DNA of 64,000 nt. Source: Neobacillus soli NBRC 102451 (lineage in GTDB: Bacteria; Bacillota; Bacilli; Bacillales; Cytobacillaceae). This document shows positions 27,149 through 36,329 of this stretch, piece after piece. The notes under the pieces were generated by a model that saw only the letters and a list, made by a program, of their open reading frames with translations, had not been told where the DNA came from and ran no database searches. The translations under genes and the position numbers were made by a program. The stretch is taken from positions 31,456 through 95,455 of the forward strand of contig NZ_BCVI01000048.1 in assembly GCF_001591665.1 (NCBI RefSeq). The letters run 5' to 3'. Position 1 is the first letter of the stretch. Every line of letters begins with the position of its first letter.

Positions 27149-28078
27149 TCACGAATTCCAATAACAATCCCGAAAAAAATAAAATAATTTTTTGTTAAAG
27201 ATTCCATAATAATAGGCAATTGGATTTCTGACGACCTTTGTAAATTTCAGTTTCCTAATGAGTTGTCTGAAGGAATCAATCGCGATATCCACGACATCAT
27301 CAATGTCCATATCTTCCAAATGATGAACATGTATATATGCCATCCGCCAATATTCTTCGATTAATTTTGCGTCAGGGAAGAAGCATTTTACAAATTGAAC
27401 AAAACGCTGTGGAACACGGTTGCTAACATAGGTGTGATCCAATACAGACGGTTCTTCATTACGTTTATTTATCTTTTGATCTTTTTCAGTTTTTAAAAGA
27501 TTATTAGTTTCTTTTGGGTGGTCCAATGTTTCTTGTTTGGGTGGTTCACTTACGGGAAAACGATTAAAAACATATAGATTACTGGACTGCGAACCATTTT
27601 TTCTTTCCGTTTCATAGGCAGTAAAGATCCCTAATGCTTTTGCTTTGTTAATCATCCGTTTAAACGTGGAGCGGGAAATCCCGTTGTCGTGATATTCATC
27701 ATGAATCGCTTTTAAGAGAGTGCCGATTTTGGCATTGCATACGCCGGGAATTTTCGCAGCAAAACGAACCAGCCGCTTTAATCCGACTAGTTCTCCTTTT
27801 GAAAAATCAGTTTTGTGTTCCAATAACCACAACTCCATATGACGATTAAATTCTTTCAATGTTTCAAATTGCGAATATTGTTCAAATCCTTCAATGTTGC
27901 CTGATTTTATACTCATTATTCGGCGCCACCCTTCATCGCTTAGTTTCCGTCCAGCAACTAAACGATATCGGATTTTGCCGTTCATATCGAACTTGGAAAA
28001 TTCACTTTTGGGGCCGATTTTTACCCCAAAAGCGTCATTTTTGCCTTCAAAAGTGAATTTTGAAGGCGATTTTCGCAT
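27149..28078 (-). CDS. Winged-helix, replication-initiator-like protein of unknown role
   Basis: The 309-residue frame has a central helix-turn-helix-like region (IGTLLKAIHDEYHDNGISRS, FKRMINKAKALGIF), a polar linker with many Lys/Glu, and a C-terminal all-alpha part ending in FFRDCYWNS. It resembles DnaD/RepA-type plasmid initiators and the cytosolic HTH proteins common in Bacillus chromosomes. No ribosome site precedes ATG 28078, and ATG at about 27988 (MNGKIRYRLV) is an alternative. The DNA coding the first 30 residues is an inverted repeat, so that part may be regulatory rather than coding. A decayed copy of the 3' end lies at 61740-61850. Confidence 0.5.
   Translation of the reverse strand: MRKSPSKFTFEGKNDAFGVKIGPKSEFSKFDMNGKIRYRLVAGRKLSDEGWRRIMSIKSGNIEGFEQYSQFETLKEFNRHMELWLLEHKTDFSKGELVGLKRLVRFAAKIPGVCNAKIGTLLKAIHDEYHDNGISRSTFKRMINKAKALGIFTAYETERKNGSQSSNLYVFNRFPVSEPPKQETLDHPKETNNLLKTEKDQKINKRNEEPSVLDHTYVSNRVPQRFVQFVKCFFPDAKLIEEYWRMAYIHVHHLEDMDIDDVVDIAIDSFRQLIRKLKFTKVVRNPIAYYYGIFNKKLFYFFRDCYWNS
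27995..28062. repeat. Inverted repeats at the 5' end of the HTH gene
   Basis: AAAATTCACTTTTGGGG (27998-28014) and CAAAAGTGAATTTT (28047-28060) are inverted copies, and CCCCAAAAG lies between them. These could be operator or iteron-like binding sites for the HTH protein itself. Confidence 0.45.
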
Positions 28079-28258
28079 ATTGGGATGGATTTGCTATCAA
28101 TTTATTAAAATTTAAAATCCTATTGTGGAATAAGCAAAATAAGCTTCCGATTACTCCCATGTTAGAAGAATTCGGTAGTCTATAAGGGCTCTTTTTTGTG
28201 CGTTACAGTTCTTCTAGAGAAACCATAGGAAACATGCCAAGACTTTGTTGCTTCCCTC

Positions 28259-28978
28259 TTATGCTGTTTTCTTTTGTTTTTTGTCTAAGAGATGACTAAA
28301 GAAAGTGAGCAGACTTGCACAAACGGCAACTACCCCACCGACCCATGTTACATTCATTAAATTTCCTTGATGATATACAATTCCGCCTAATGCAGAACCA
28401 AAAGCGATCCCTACGTTGCTTGCTACTGGCATAAGTGATGCAGCGAGTCCTGTTGCTTTTGGCTGATAAATTCCGGCAAGGTCTATTAAATAAAGCTGAG
28501 TAGATGTTGTTAACAGGATGGCCAATAACGACATCAAGCCAATGTTTGCAAATCCTAATATTGTATGATTGGTAGTCCAAAATAAACATGTCAGAACAAC
28601 TGCCTGCACAAGAAAAACAAACCTAAGGCGACCAATTGCATTGTGGCTGGCTATTTTACCCGCGAGGATGTTGCTGAAAATCGAGATAATTCCATAACCA
28701 AATAAGATGAAACTAATGGATTGATTTGGTGCTCCCATTCCCTTCAAGATAGGAACAAGGTAAGTAAAGACGGCATAAGTTGCACCAAATCCAAGTGCAG
28801 GAATGAAAAAAGCCATCAAAATTCGTGGATTGGTCAATAAAGAAAACTGATCCCGTAACGAACTGCGTATTTGGCTGAGCTTAGTAGGCAATACGAAAAA
28901 GGATGTCAAAAACGCAAATCCTCCTAGTAAAGTAGTTAACATGAAAGTGGCATTCCAGCCGTACTTATTGCGGTTGGA
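28259..28978 (-). pseudogene. MFS transporter, truncated at the N-terminus
   Basis: A 227-residue frame from ATG 28942, plus in-frame upstream codons SNRNKYGWNATF back to about 28978, covers only the last seven or so membrane helices of a drug-type MFS exporter (for example FFIPALGFGATYAVFTYLVP and IGLMSLLAILLTT). Normal members have about 390 residues. Upstream of 28978 the homology stops and another hydrophobic reading appears on the plus strand (AVGLGPILGFSIPQ). The gene was cut by a rearrangement and is probably non-functional. Confidence 0.75.
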
Positions 28979-29103
28979 TTAGGTCCAATTTTAGGATTTT
29001 CTATTCCTCAATGTAAGAAAGTGATGGCATTTTTCCTTAACCAAAAGGATTGCCTGCTAACACATATGTAGATAATGAAACTTATCAGAAAGCAGCGTAA
29101 AAC

Positions 29104-29123
29104 CCCTATCTTCAGATATGGGG
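29104..29123 (+). repeat. Left-end hairpin of the TnpB element
   Basis: CCCCTATC pairs with GATATGGGG around TTCA with one bulged base. The architecture is the same as at the right end. Confidence 0.65.
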
Positions 29124-29226
29124 ATATAAGCTGTTTTTTTATTTTTGAAATGGGCAAATACTTTGTATTCTATCAACCTATTTGATATAATAAGAACATA
29201 GGTTCTTATGTAAGGAGGTGAAAAGA

Positions 29227-30747
29227 ATGTATTGCGCCTATAAAATACAAATCCATTCCGATCATGAACTATTTGAATATTGTGATTCTCTCTGCTTCAA
29301 AGCGAAAAATTTGTATAATATTACGAATTACTACGTTCGACAGGTATATACAGCTCTAAAGGCAGAAAAGAAAAATGAAAATCAACTACAAGTTCTGAGG
29401 GATATCGAAACACATTTACCGATAATGAATGAAATTCGAAAGAAACACTATGAAAAGGAACTGGTAAAACCTAAGAAAGTAGATAAAAAGGGCAAAGAAA
29501 TCGAACCGAAGCTTAAACTCTTTAAAATGCCAACCAAAGATCAATCATTCATTGGGTATAGTTTTGTTGAGGCATTGTTTAAAGTCATGAAGCAGATTGA
29601 TTACACTTCCATGCCGTCTCAGTCCAATCAACAAACAATGAAAAAGGTATTTAATGATTGGAAAAGTTTTTTCAAAGCGTCAAAAAAGTACAAAATCAAT
29701 CCAAGCTGCTTTTCGGGTAAACCAAAGATTCCTAAATATAAATCAAAAACAGGAAGAACAACGTGTTATTTAACGAATCAAATAACAGAAATCAAGGAAG
29801 GAAATGTTCTCAAGTTACCGGGAACTAGCCTTCAACTGAAATTAGGAAAGGTAGCCCTTTCAGAAGGGAAGCTGCAACAGGTCCGTATTGTACCTTCTTA
29901 TGGTCGATATGTTATGGAACTCGTTTTTAAAGCTGAACAGCAAGAAAAGGTGATTGTAAGAACAGCAGAACAAATCAATAAATTTATTTTCGAGCCGAAA
30001 AAAGTAATGGGTATTGATTTAGGTGTAGATAACCTGGCAACTATTGTCGATAACTTAGGGCTGAAACCTCTGCTTATCAAGGGCACATGGTTAAAATCCA
30101 TCAATCAATACTATAATAAGTTACGAGCCAATTACATGAGTATCATTCGAAACGGAAAGAGTCCCAAGGAAGGCGTATTTACAACGAACCGTTTGGTTGC
30201 ATTGGACCGAAAAAGAAACAATCGAGTGATGGATTTCTTACACAAGGCAAGTGTTAAAGTGGTTACTATTGCCCTAGAAAGAGACATCGACACCATCATT
30301 ATTGGGAAAAATTCGGGGTGGAAATTAGACGTTAACATGAGGAAATCAACAAAACAAACCTTCATCCAAATCCCCTACACAACATTGATTGACATGATTC
30401 GCTACAAAGCCGAACGCAAAGGAATTCAGGTCATTATCCGCGAAGAAAGCTACACATCCAAGTCTTGTTTTTTAACAAAGGACCCGATTCCGACATTTGG
30501 TGAAGAACACCAAACAACATTTAGTGGACAGAGAGTGAAAAGAGCTTTTTACAAAATCACTGGGTCAAAGATTCAAATACACGCTGATGTCAATGGGGCG
30601 TTCAATATTGTTCGGAAACATGTTGGTGGTGCCTTTGAAGGACTTGATAAAAAACAATTCCTTCAATCTCCTAAGAAGATCATCATCTTGAAAAGTAGGA
30701 AAACAGCAAAACGGAAGAAAAAAGCAAAGCTGAAGGCTTCGGCCTGA
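29227..30747 (+). CDS. tnpB: TnpB RNA-guided nuclease (IS200/IS605 accessory protein)
   Basis: ATG 29227 is 8 bases after GGAGG; GTG 29218 is less likely. The 506-residue protein shows the RuvC-like triad: D264 in GIDLGVDN, E406 or E407 in REESYTSKS, and D454 in HADVNGAFNI. Instead of the usual CxxC...CxxC zinc ribbon it has the SCFLTKDPIPTFGEEHQTTF stretch, the form found in one branch of TnpB proteins. The N-terminal part with YDSLCFKAKNLYN-type residues matches the wedge and REC region. It uses an RNA made from the element's right end to cut DNA and keep the element in place. All catalytic residues are present, so it may be active. Confidence 0.9.
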   Translation: MYCAYKIQIHSDHELFEYCDSLCFKAKNLYNITNYYVRQVYTALKAEKKNENQLQVLRDIETHLPIMNEIRKKHYEKELVKPKKVDKKGKEIEPKLKLFKMPTKDQSFIGYSFVEALFKVMKQIDYTSMPSQSNQQTMKKVFNDWKSFFKASKKYKINPSCFSGKPKIPKYKSKTGRTTCYLTNQITEIKEGNVLKLPGTSLQLKLGKVALSEGKLQQVRIVPSYGRYVMELVFKAEQQEKVIVRTAEQINKFIFEPKKVMGIDLGVDNLATIVDNLGLKPLLIKGTWLKSINQYYNKLRANYMSIIRNGKSPKEGVFTTNRLVALDRKRNNRVMDFLHKASVKVVTIALERDIDTIIIGKNSGWKLDVNMRKSTKQTFIQIPYTTLIDMIRYKAERKGIQVIIREESYTSKSCFLTKDPIPTFGEEHQTTFSGQRVKRAFYKITGSKIQIHADVNGAFNIVRKHVGGAFEGLDKKQFLQSPKKIIILKSRKTAKRKKKAKLKASA

Positions 30748-30840
30748 TGTATTAGCGGGCCTGTGGTAGCCCACGAAAAGACAATGGGGCTTTTTAGCCT
30801 ATTCTTTCGAAACCCCTAGCTTTAGCTATGGGGATACTCA
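30700..30840 (+). ncRNA. Probable right-end guide RNA (omega/reRNA) of the TnpB element
   Basis: TnpB guide RNAs overlap the 3' end of tnpB and continue through the right-end hairpins. Here the region from the tnpB end has GCGGGCCTGTGGTAGCCCAC followed by GGGGCTTTTTAGCC and the terminal hairpin 30814-30833. Guide bases would lie just past 30840. The position is by analogy; the exact ends are not visible from sequence. Confidence 0.45.
30814..30833 (+). repeat. Right-end hairpin of the TnpB element
   Basis: CCCCTAGC pairs with GCTATGGGG around TTTA with one bulge, matching the left end. Confidence 0.65.
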
Positions 30841-30934
30841 TTAATACGATGTTTACACATAAAACTTTCCGAAAGTTTCAGAGTTCGTTATGCTAGATAT
30901 ATATAGAATACACGTTGAATAAAGAGGGGATTAT

Positions 30935-32137
30935 TTGAAAAAACTTGCTTGGATTGCTTGTTTAATCTATTTATTAAATGGGTTTGGCCATATTATTATT
31001 GGCTCTGTGCTGGAGCCGATGGTTCATGCCTATCAAGTTGATTACAGTGCTGGTGGACAACTCATTATGAATCAATTCCTCGGTTTTTTAGTGGGGGTAT
31101 TAATTGCTCCAGTGATTGTAAATAGTCTAGGGCGCAGAATGACGATTTTTGTAGCATTGTTCTGTTTTGCCCTATCCCAATTTGTCCTTAGTTTCTTGCC
31201 AGATTGGAACGTACTGCTCATAACAACGCCAATCGGTGGTGCTGGGTTAGGGATTGCTGAAACTGTGGTTGCAGCTCTTATCATTGGTTATTTTAAAGAA
31301 AAAAAGGCAGCTGTGCTCGTCCTAGCCGAAGTGTTTTTTGGAGTTGGCGCTCTAGTTATTCCTACCGTATCTGCTATTTTTATTATGAATGGCATATGGA
31401 ACATATCATTTACTTTCGTAGCAGTAATCATCACTGTAACAATGTTCCTGTGGTTATTTCTTTCATTTGGAGATGCTGATTCTTTTTTAAAGAAACAGCC
31501 TCGGGCTGCCTTGCAGGATATAAAGTCGCCTGAGAGAAAACGTTATCCACGTAAAGGAATTCCAGTCATAGCTATAGGTGCTTTATTTTTCTTTTTTTAT
31601 GTAGGGACAGAAATGACTTTCCCTAATTATTTACCTACCATACTAAGGAAAACGACAGATTTAGGTGAATCTGCACTAGCGATAAGTATTACAGTGTTTT
31701 GGGGTGCGATGACTATTGGGCGTCTTAGTATGGCAGTTATTATTGATAAAATTGGTTATAGGAATCTTTTAATTATTTGCTGTATTGGTCAATTTGGCAG
31801 CATTACCGGATTTGCCTTATCGACATCAGCAACCATGAGTTTTATCTCAATCTTTTTCGCGGGATTGTTAATGGGTGGGATATTCTCCATCGGGTTATTG
31901 CTTGTGAATGAGGAAGCGCAAGGATTAGAGGAGAACACGACAAGCATTCTAGTTGCGCTAGGTGGACTGGGCGGTGCGTTTCTTCCTAAAGTGGCAGGGG
32001 TATTCATTGACCGGTTCCCTATTGCGGTTACTTTATGGGGCCTTGTTGTATGTTCGCTCGTTCTTGTAATCTTAATGAATATGATTTTTTATTTTAAGAA
32101 AAGAGCGAAAAATCATTCCCTAGTACATTCAAGTTAA
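30935..32137 (+). CDS. MFS transporter
   Basis: The TTG start at 30935 follows AAAGAGGGGATTA. The 400-residue protein has about 12 predicted membrane helices, an MFS loop NSLGRRMT after the second helix and DKIGYRN after the eighth. The overall look (FGHIIIGSVLEPMVHAYQVD) is that of the fucose-permease or FHS-like branch common in Bacillus. The substrate cannot be read from sequence. It stands alone just downstream of the TnpB element and is of full length, unlike the other MFS gene nearby. Confidence 0.8.
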   Translation: MKKLAWIACLIYLLNGFGHIIIGSVLEPMVHAYQVDYSAGGQLIMNQFLGFLVGVLIAPVIVNSLGRRMTIFVALFCFALSQFVLSFLPDWNVLLITTPIGGAGLGIAETVVAALIIGYFKEKKAAVLVLAEVFFGVGALVIPTVSAIFIMNGIWNISFTFVAVIITVTMFLWLFLSFGDADSFLKKQPRAALQDIKSPERKRYPRKGIPVIAIGALFFFFYVGTEMTFPNYLPTILRKTTDLGESALAISITVFWGAMTIGRLSMAVIIDKIGYRNLLIICCIGQFGSITGFALSTSATMSFISIFFAGLLMGGIFSIGLLLVNEEAQGLEENTTSILVALGGLGGAFLPKVAGVFIDRFPIAVTLWGLVVCSLVLVILMNMIFYFKKRAKNHSLVHSS

Positions 32138-32310
32138 AGAGATAAGGGGACAGGCAGAGGCTGTAGAAAAAGTAACACTTTTTAAAAATACGGAAGATTC
32201 CTGAGGAGATTCCATGTTTGGCTGCGGCAGTTTACTTGCCCAAATCCTTAAGCTTCCGGCCTTCAATCGTGTACTTCATTGCTGCTAGACTTACGTTAAA
32301 GGTAATTTGC

Positions 32311-32355
32311 GATCAGTCCCCAAGTGCAGTATACACTCGGGGACTGATCTTATAT
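32311..32355 (+). terminator. Strong hairpin terminator or palindromic repeat
   Basis: GATCAGTCCCCAAGTG (32311-32326) is a perfect inverted repeat of CACTCGGGGACTGATC (32334-32349), followed by TTATATTTT. It lies between the MFS gene and a convergent small gene. Confidence 0.75.
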
Positions 32356-32407
32356 TTTAAAAGGTTATTATGACGATGGATGCATCCACTTAAATTCTTC
32401 ATTCAGC

Positions 32408-32725
32408 TCACTTCTTTTTGACTTTTACTAATCCTTTCCCAAAATTACCTTTTTCAAAATAGCATATGACCACATCATCGACTTGTATATCATCATCTGA
32501 TTCGATGCTTTGAGTAGAAAAAATGATCCCTGTCCCGTCACTACTTTTTCCATAATACTGTTTGCTTTCAATTTTGCTAATTTTATATTCAACTGTAATG
32601 TATTCAGAGGAATCATTGCTTTTCGTACTTGGATTGTTAACAGGAGCAATTGTATGGTTTCTAAGTAAAAATAATGCTATTAATACTAAGGAGAGCATCC
32701 CAAGGATGATCACTCTTTTAAACAT
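32408..32725 (-). CDS. Small secreted or membrane-anchored protein
   Basis: The 105-residue protein begins MFKRVIILGMLSLVLIALFL, a basic N-terminus and one hydrophobic helix that serves as signal or anchor, with no lipobox cysteine. The rest is a polar, probably OB-fold-like beta domain (EYITVEYKISKIESKQYYGK) ending in a lysine tail. The ribosome site GGGAGGTAGAGAAGC precedes ATG 32725. The function is unknown. Confidence 0.65.
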   Translation of the reverse strand: MFKRVIILGMLSLVLIALFLLRNHTIAPVNNPSTKSNDSSEYITVEYKISKIESKQYYGKSSDGTGIIFSTQSIESDDDIQVDDVVICYFEKGNFGKGLVKVKKK

Positions 32726-33034
32726 GCTTCTCTACCTCCCTTTATGTATTGTATGAGATGGAAGAGGAAAGTAAATCCAACTTTTTTCCTTTGGTCTTTA
32801 TACCTATTATTCCTGACAAGGATTGCAAAACCCAAGTAAAAAAAAATAATCGCTCAAGCTTAATAAACTTTTGAACCTGGGAGTTTCCATTTTTTAGAAA
32901 AGAGGGCTCTAAAAATTTTTAGAATCCCTCTAATTTAGAAGGTTGGTTCACAAACTTGGTAATTCCAAAATTCATAATATTTATAAATTTTATAAATCTA
33001 GTGTAATATAATAGAAGAGGAGTGTGATTAACAA

Positions 33035-34030
33035 ATGAAAGCAATGGTGATAAATAAATTCGGAGATCCATCTGTTTTTGAGATTGCTGAAGTTCCTAAG
33101 CCTGAAGTAATTCCTGGGCATGTGGTTATTCAAGTAAAAGCAACAAGTGTAAATCCAATTGATACAAAGGTTCGCAGTGGTTTTGTACCAGCAGTGGCAC
33201 CAGAGTTTCCAGCGGTTTTGCACGGCGATGTAGCAGGAGTTGTGACAGAGGTCGGAGAAGGGGTAACAGAGTTTAAGGCCGGCGATGAAGTATATGGCTG
33301 CGCAGGTGGTTTTAGAGGAACAGGTGGTGCCCTTGCAGAATATATGCTCGCGGATGTACAGCTTCTAGCTCCTAAACCAAAAAACCTAACAATGGCACAA
33401 GCGGCGGCGCTCCCTTTAGTAACCATTACGGCATGGGAATCGCTTTATAATCGTGCCAATGTAAAAAACGGACAAACGGTACTTGTTCATGCTGCCACAG
33501 GCGGGGTCGGTCATGTTGCCATTCAGTTAGCAAAGCTAGCCGGTGCAAAAGTATTCACAACGGCTTCATCTGGGGAAAAGTTAATCATTGGAAAGCGTTT
33601 GGGTGCAGATGTGGCAATTAATTATCGGGAACAGACTGTAGAAGATTACGTAAAGGAACATACAGATGGAAAAGGGTTCGATATTGTGTTTGATACGGTC
33701 GGTGGCGAGAACCTTGACCGTTCTTTCCAAGCGGCGGCTACTTACGGAACAGTATTAGCCATCGCAGCACGCTCTACGCATGATTTGTCTCCGCTGCATA
33801 GTAAGGCCCTATCCTTACATATTACCTTCATGCTATTAAAAGTAATGAATAAGAACCAAAGGCAGGATCACGGGAAAATATTACGAGAAGTAACAAATCT
33901 TGTAGAGGAAGGGAAACTTCATCCCTTAATCGATGAAAAAACGTTTACTTTTGATCAAGTAAGTGAAGCACATACTTTATTGGAATCTAACAAAGCAATT
34001 GGAAAGGTCATATTAACAAATGAATGGTAA
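33035..34030 (+). CDS. Zinc-independent quinone oxidoreductase (MDR/zeta-crystallin-like)
   Basis: The 331-residue enzyme has the medium-chain dehydrogenase/reductase plan: an N-terminal GroES-like domain (HGDVAGVVTEVGEGV) and an NADPH-binding Rossmann domain with HAATGGVGHVAIQLAKLAGA. The cysteine and histidine ligands of zinc alcohol dehydrogenases are lacking, so it should reduce quinones or enones with NADPH in the cytoplasm. ATG 33035 follows GAGGAGTGTG, with a TATAAT near 33007. It is a single gene with a hairpin after it, and probably a stress-response or detoxification enzyme. Confidence 0.85.
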   Translation: MKAMVINKFGDPSVFEIAEVPKPEVIPGHVVIQVKATSVNPIDTKVRSGFVPAVAPEFPAVLHGDVAGVVTEVGEGVTEFKAGDEVYGCAGGFRGTGGALAEYMLADVQLLAPKPKNLTMAQAAALPLVTITAWESLYNRANVKNGQTVLVHAATGGVGHVAIQLAKLAGAKVFTTASSGEKLIIGKRLGADVAINYREQTVEDYVKEHTDGKGFDIVFDTVGGENLDRSFQAAATYGTVLAIAARSTHDLSPLHSKALSLHITFMLLKVMNKNQRQDHGKILREVTNLVEEGKLHPLIDEKTFTFDQVSEAHTLLESNKAIGKVILTNEW

Positions 34031-34052
34031 CTAGTGGGGAACTTACCCCTTC

Positions 34053-34097
34053 AAGAGTAGAGAAGTATGTATTATTAATACGCCTCTACTCTTATTT
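34053..34097 (+). terminator. Terminator of the quinone oxidoreductase gene
   Basis: AAGAGTAGAG near 34053 pairs with CTCTACTCTT (34084-34093), with further pairing GTAT/ATAC inside, 20 bases after the stop. Confidence 0.75.
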
Positions 34098-34216
34098 GTG
34101 CTTTACGTTTAAATTAACTGCCATAATTGTTCTATATTTTACAGTGGTATCAAATAATAATTTAGTTAAATGGTATATAATCAAAGAGAGAAATTAATAA
34201 TCGTTAGAGGTATTCA

Positions 34217-34405
34217 ATGAAGGTATATAGACTAAAAAGGCAATTTAATGGATATAAAAAAGGAACACAGTTTTACTTGGTTAGTGAATCAGAATTTATT
34301 GGCGTTAAAGAATTTGTATTTATAACAGAAGATTTAACAAATAAGATATTGATTGATGAAAGCGAAGTTATTAAGAGTTTTACTTATATAAAAGAAATCT
34401 TTTAA
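34217..34405 (+). CDS. Small hypothetical protein
   Basis: The 62-residue frame starts MKVYRLKRQFNGYKKGTQFY and has the ribosome site TTAGAGGTATTCA before ATG 34217. It looks like a small beta-rich cytosolic protein (GTQFYLVSESEFIG, EFVFITEDL). Family-A repeat sequence begins directly after its stop. No family was recognised. Confidence 0.55.
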   Translation: MKVYRLKRQFNGYKKGTQFYLVSESEFIGVKEFVFITEDLTNKILIDESEVIKSFTYIKEIF

Positions 34406-34455
34406 CCAAGGGGACGGCTCTTGTGGCCAGGATATCCTCACTAAAAACAACGTGA
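34405..34455. repeat. Dispersed repeat, family A (left half only)
   Basis: GGGGACGGCTC, TGTGGCCAGGATATCCTCACTAAAAAC matches the left and centre of the copies at 56771 and 16881. The right arm is missing. Confidence 0.5.
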
Positions 34456-34564
34456 AGAATTTTCTTTAGATGTCAAAACACCATTTCCCTTCAAGTTAAA
34501 TGGGGTTTTTGGTGATCCAATGTTAAATTGTAAACTTAATTAGATTCGGGGGTTCGATGTGACG

Positions 34565-34759
34565 TCATCCACCGACGACAGTGAGGACAGCAACGGTAAG
34601 ACCCGCCATTCCAATCAACGAGACAGAAGTATTTAGGGGAATCGGGAGTAGGGAACGCAAAGGCATGCTCACGATGGCTTCCCCGAAACCAAACATTGTT
34701 CTCATCAAAGCGCCAACAAAAACGGCGACTACAACTAGTATAATAATCGTCACAGTCAT
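34565..34759 (-). pseudogene. TSUP (TauE/SafE) permease, N-terminal fragment
   Basis: ATG 34759 follows AAGGGGGATTGAGTA, an intact ribosome site. The frame reads MTVTIIILVVVAVFVGALMR, then FGFGEAIVSMPL and LNTSVSLIGMAGLTVA, the start of a TauE/SafE sulfite or anion exporter, and stops after 64 residues where about 250 are expected. The remaining membrane helices are absent downstream. This is the stump of a deleted gene. Confidence 0.65.
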
Positions 34760-34820
34760 TACTCAATCCCCCTTAAGCAAAGCGTATCAGAGCCCATAGC
34801 TGAACATTTATTTTATACTA

Positions 34821-36116
34821 TCAGTAAGTTCTATCAATTAAATGCTTGTCCAATACAAGTCGAAACATTTCAAACAACAAAAAGTTAAAAAATATCCAGA
34901 CCCCGCCATATACATATCCACCCATAATATCGCTCGGAAGTATATCGGTCAATGCAATATTGACAATACTTAACCCTATTAACAAAACCAACACAACTAA
35001 AGGGCCCAATATTGGCATGATCGTCGTTTTTGAATGGCGAACAAGTAAAAATAAGCATGTCCCATAAATTATGAATGTTAAAGTAGCACTGATATCTGGA
35101 AAATTATCTGAATGGAATTCTCCAACAAACCCAATTAATTGAAGATAGGAAAAAATCTGCAGGATGGATTCATGAAACAACCTTGCACCAAAAATTGGAA
35201 CGATAAGTAAAAGATACTCTAGCAGCCTGTTCTTGCCTTTTCTCCAAATACGAATGATGGTTATCCCGATCATTGCACCCAGGACATATGGAGATTGAAA
35301 TACTAGAATTATTTTCATCCAGCCCAAATAAAGAGCATTCTTAACCATATATTCAGCTAGTTCATTAAACTGAGTAAATTCATTATATAAATAGTCTTGG
35401 GCCATTCCCAGCATTAAGGTCACCATACCGATTAAAACTAATGTGAGAACCATAAGAAAGATCTCCGTTTTTCTTATGGTTTTTAGTCGATTCGTTAGCC
35501 ATTTTACTAAATGAATAAAGACGTTTTTAATTTGATTCTTATAAAACCGATAGGCCAAAAAACCAACTAACAACACCGCAAAAACAATAATAAAAATAAT
35601 GAAATATTTACTAGCTGCTTGATGGAAAGCTTCCCAGCGAGGTCCCAATACCTTCCCAAGAGTAATAAAACAAAATCCCCATAAAAAAGAACCTGTATAT
35701 GCAGGGATAATAAATTTTCGAAACGGCATTCTAGATATCCCCGAAATATAACCCGTGAAATGCCTGATACCAGGAATGAAATAAGCAAAAATCAGTAATT
35801 TGCTGCCCGAACGCTCAAACCAAGCGGATAGTTTTTGATACCTGTCTGGTCCCAAGTGAATATACTTTCCGTATTTTTCAATAAGTTTATATCCACCTGC
35901 CTTTCCAATCCAATAGGTTACCGTTATTCCCGCACCGCCCGAAACAAAGACTGTGAGGAGTGCCAAAATGTAATTCATTTTTCCCTGAAATACAAAATAG
36001 CCAGCGTAGCTCATTAAAAATTCACCTGAAATAGGTAGAGCCATAAGTTCTAGAAAAATCCCTATGAATAATATCAGATAGCTGTGCTGTTCAAATAAAG
36101 TGATTAAATGTGACAT
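34821..36116 (-). CDS. DedA-PAP2 fusion membrane protein with a degenerate phosphatase motif
   Basis: ATG 36116 is used because TTGGAGGC lies 8 bases before it; the longer frame from 36149 has no ribosome site. Residues 1-200 form a DedA/VTT domain (ELMALPISGEFLMSYAGY, and FAYFIPGIRHFTGYISGISR with the family's FxRxxP-like core), which flips lipids such as undecaprenyl phosphate. Residues of about 240-430 look like a PAP2 lipid-phosphatase domain, but the PSGH motif reads FPDISAT and the last motif reads TDILPSDIMGG, so the catalytic histidines are gone. The protein would be a transporter with a non-catalytic partner domain. Several helices span the membrane. Confidence 0.7.
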   Translation of the reverse strand: MSHLITLFEQHSYLILFIGIFLELMALPISGEFLMSYAGYFVFQGKMNYILALLTVFVSGGAGITVTYWIGKAGGYKLIEKYGKYIHLGPDRYQKLSAWFERSGSKLLIFAYFIPGIRHFTGYISGISRMPFRKFIIPAYTGSFLWGFCFITLGKVLGPRWEAFHQAASKYFIIFIIVFAVLLVGFLAYRFYKNQIKNVFIHLVKWLTNRLKTIRKTEIFLMVLTLVLIGMVTLMLGMAQDYLYNEFTQFNELAEYMVKNALYLGWMKIILVFQSPYVLGAMIGITIIRIWRKGKNRLLEYLLLIVPIFGARLFHESILQIFSYLQLIGFVGEFHSDNFPDISATLTFIIYGTCLFLLVRHSKTTIMPILGPLVVLVLLIGLSIVNIALTDILPSDIMGGYVYGGVWIFFNFLLFEMFRLVLDKHLIDRTY

Positions 36117-36329
36117 ATGTATGCCTCCAATATATATATAAAGGAACACTAAAATAAATAATTCAATTATAGTTCTAACGATAATGTAGCACTATTAATG
36201 AATTCATTATCCATCTTAATGAATTCTTAATCTTTTATTTAGGGAACACACAGGCTTATGGATAAAATAAAAAAGCTGCTCCCTTTTTTGAAAAAAGGTT
36301 ACTAGCTTTTTTACAAAGGATAATAAAAT

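Larger units (their letters stand above)
29097..30840 (+). mobile_element. TnpB-only IS200/IS605-type element
   Basis: A tnpB gene without tnpA is bracketed by two near-identical imperfect hairpins: CCCCTATCTTCAGATATGGGG at 29104-29123 and CCCCTAGCTTTAGCTATGGGG at 30814-30833, both after AAA and before GATA. Subterminal hairpins of this kind are recognised by TnpA in IS200/IS605 elements. A right end near ATACTCA at 30835-30840 fits the family. Without tnpA it would depend on a TnpA supplied elsewhere. Confidence 0.75.
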
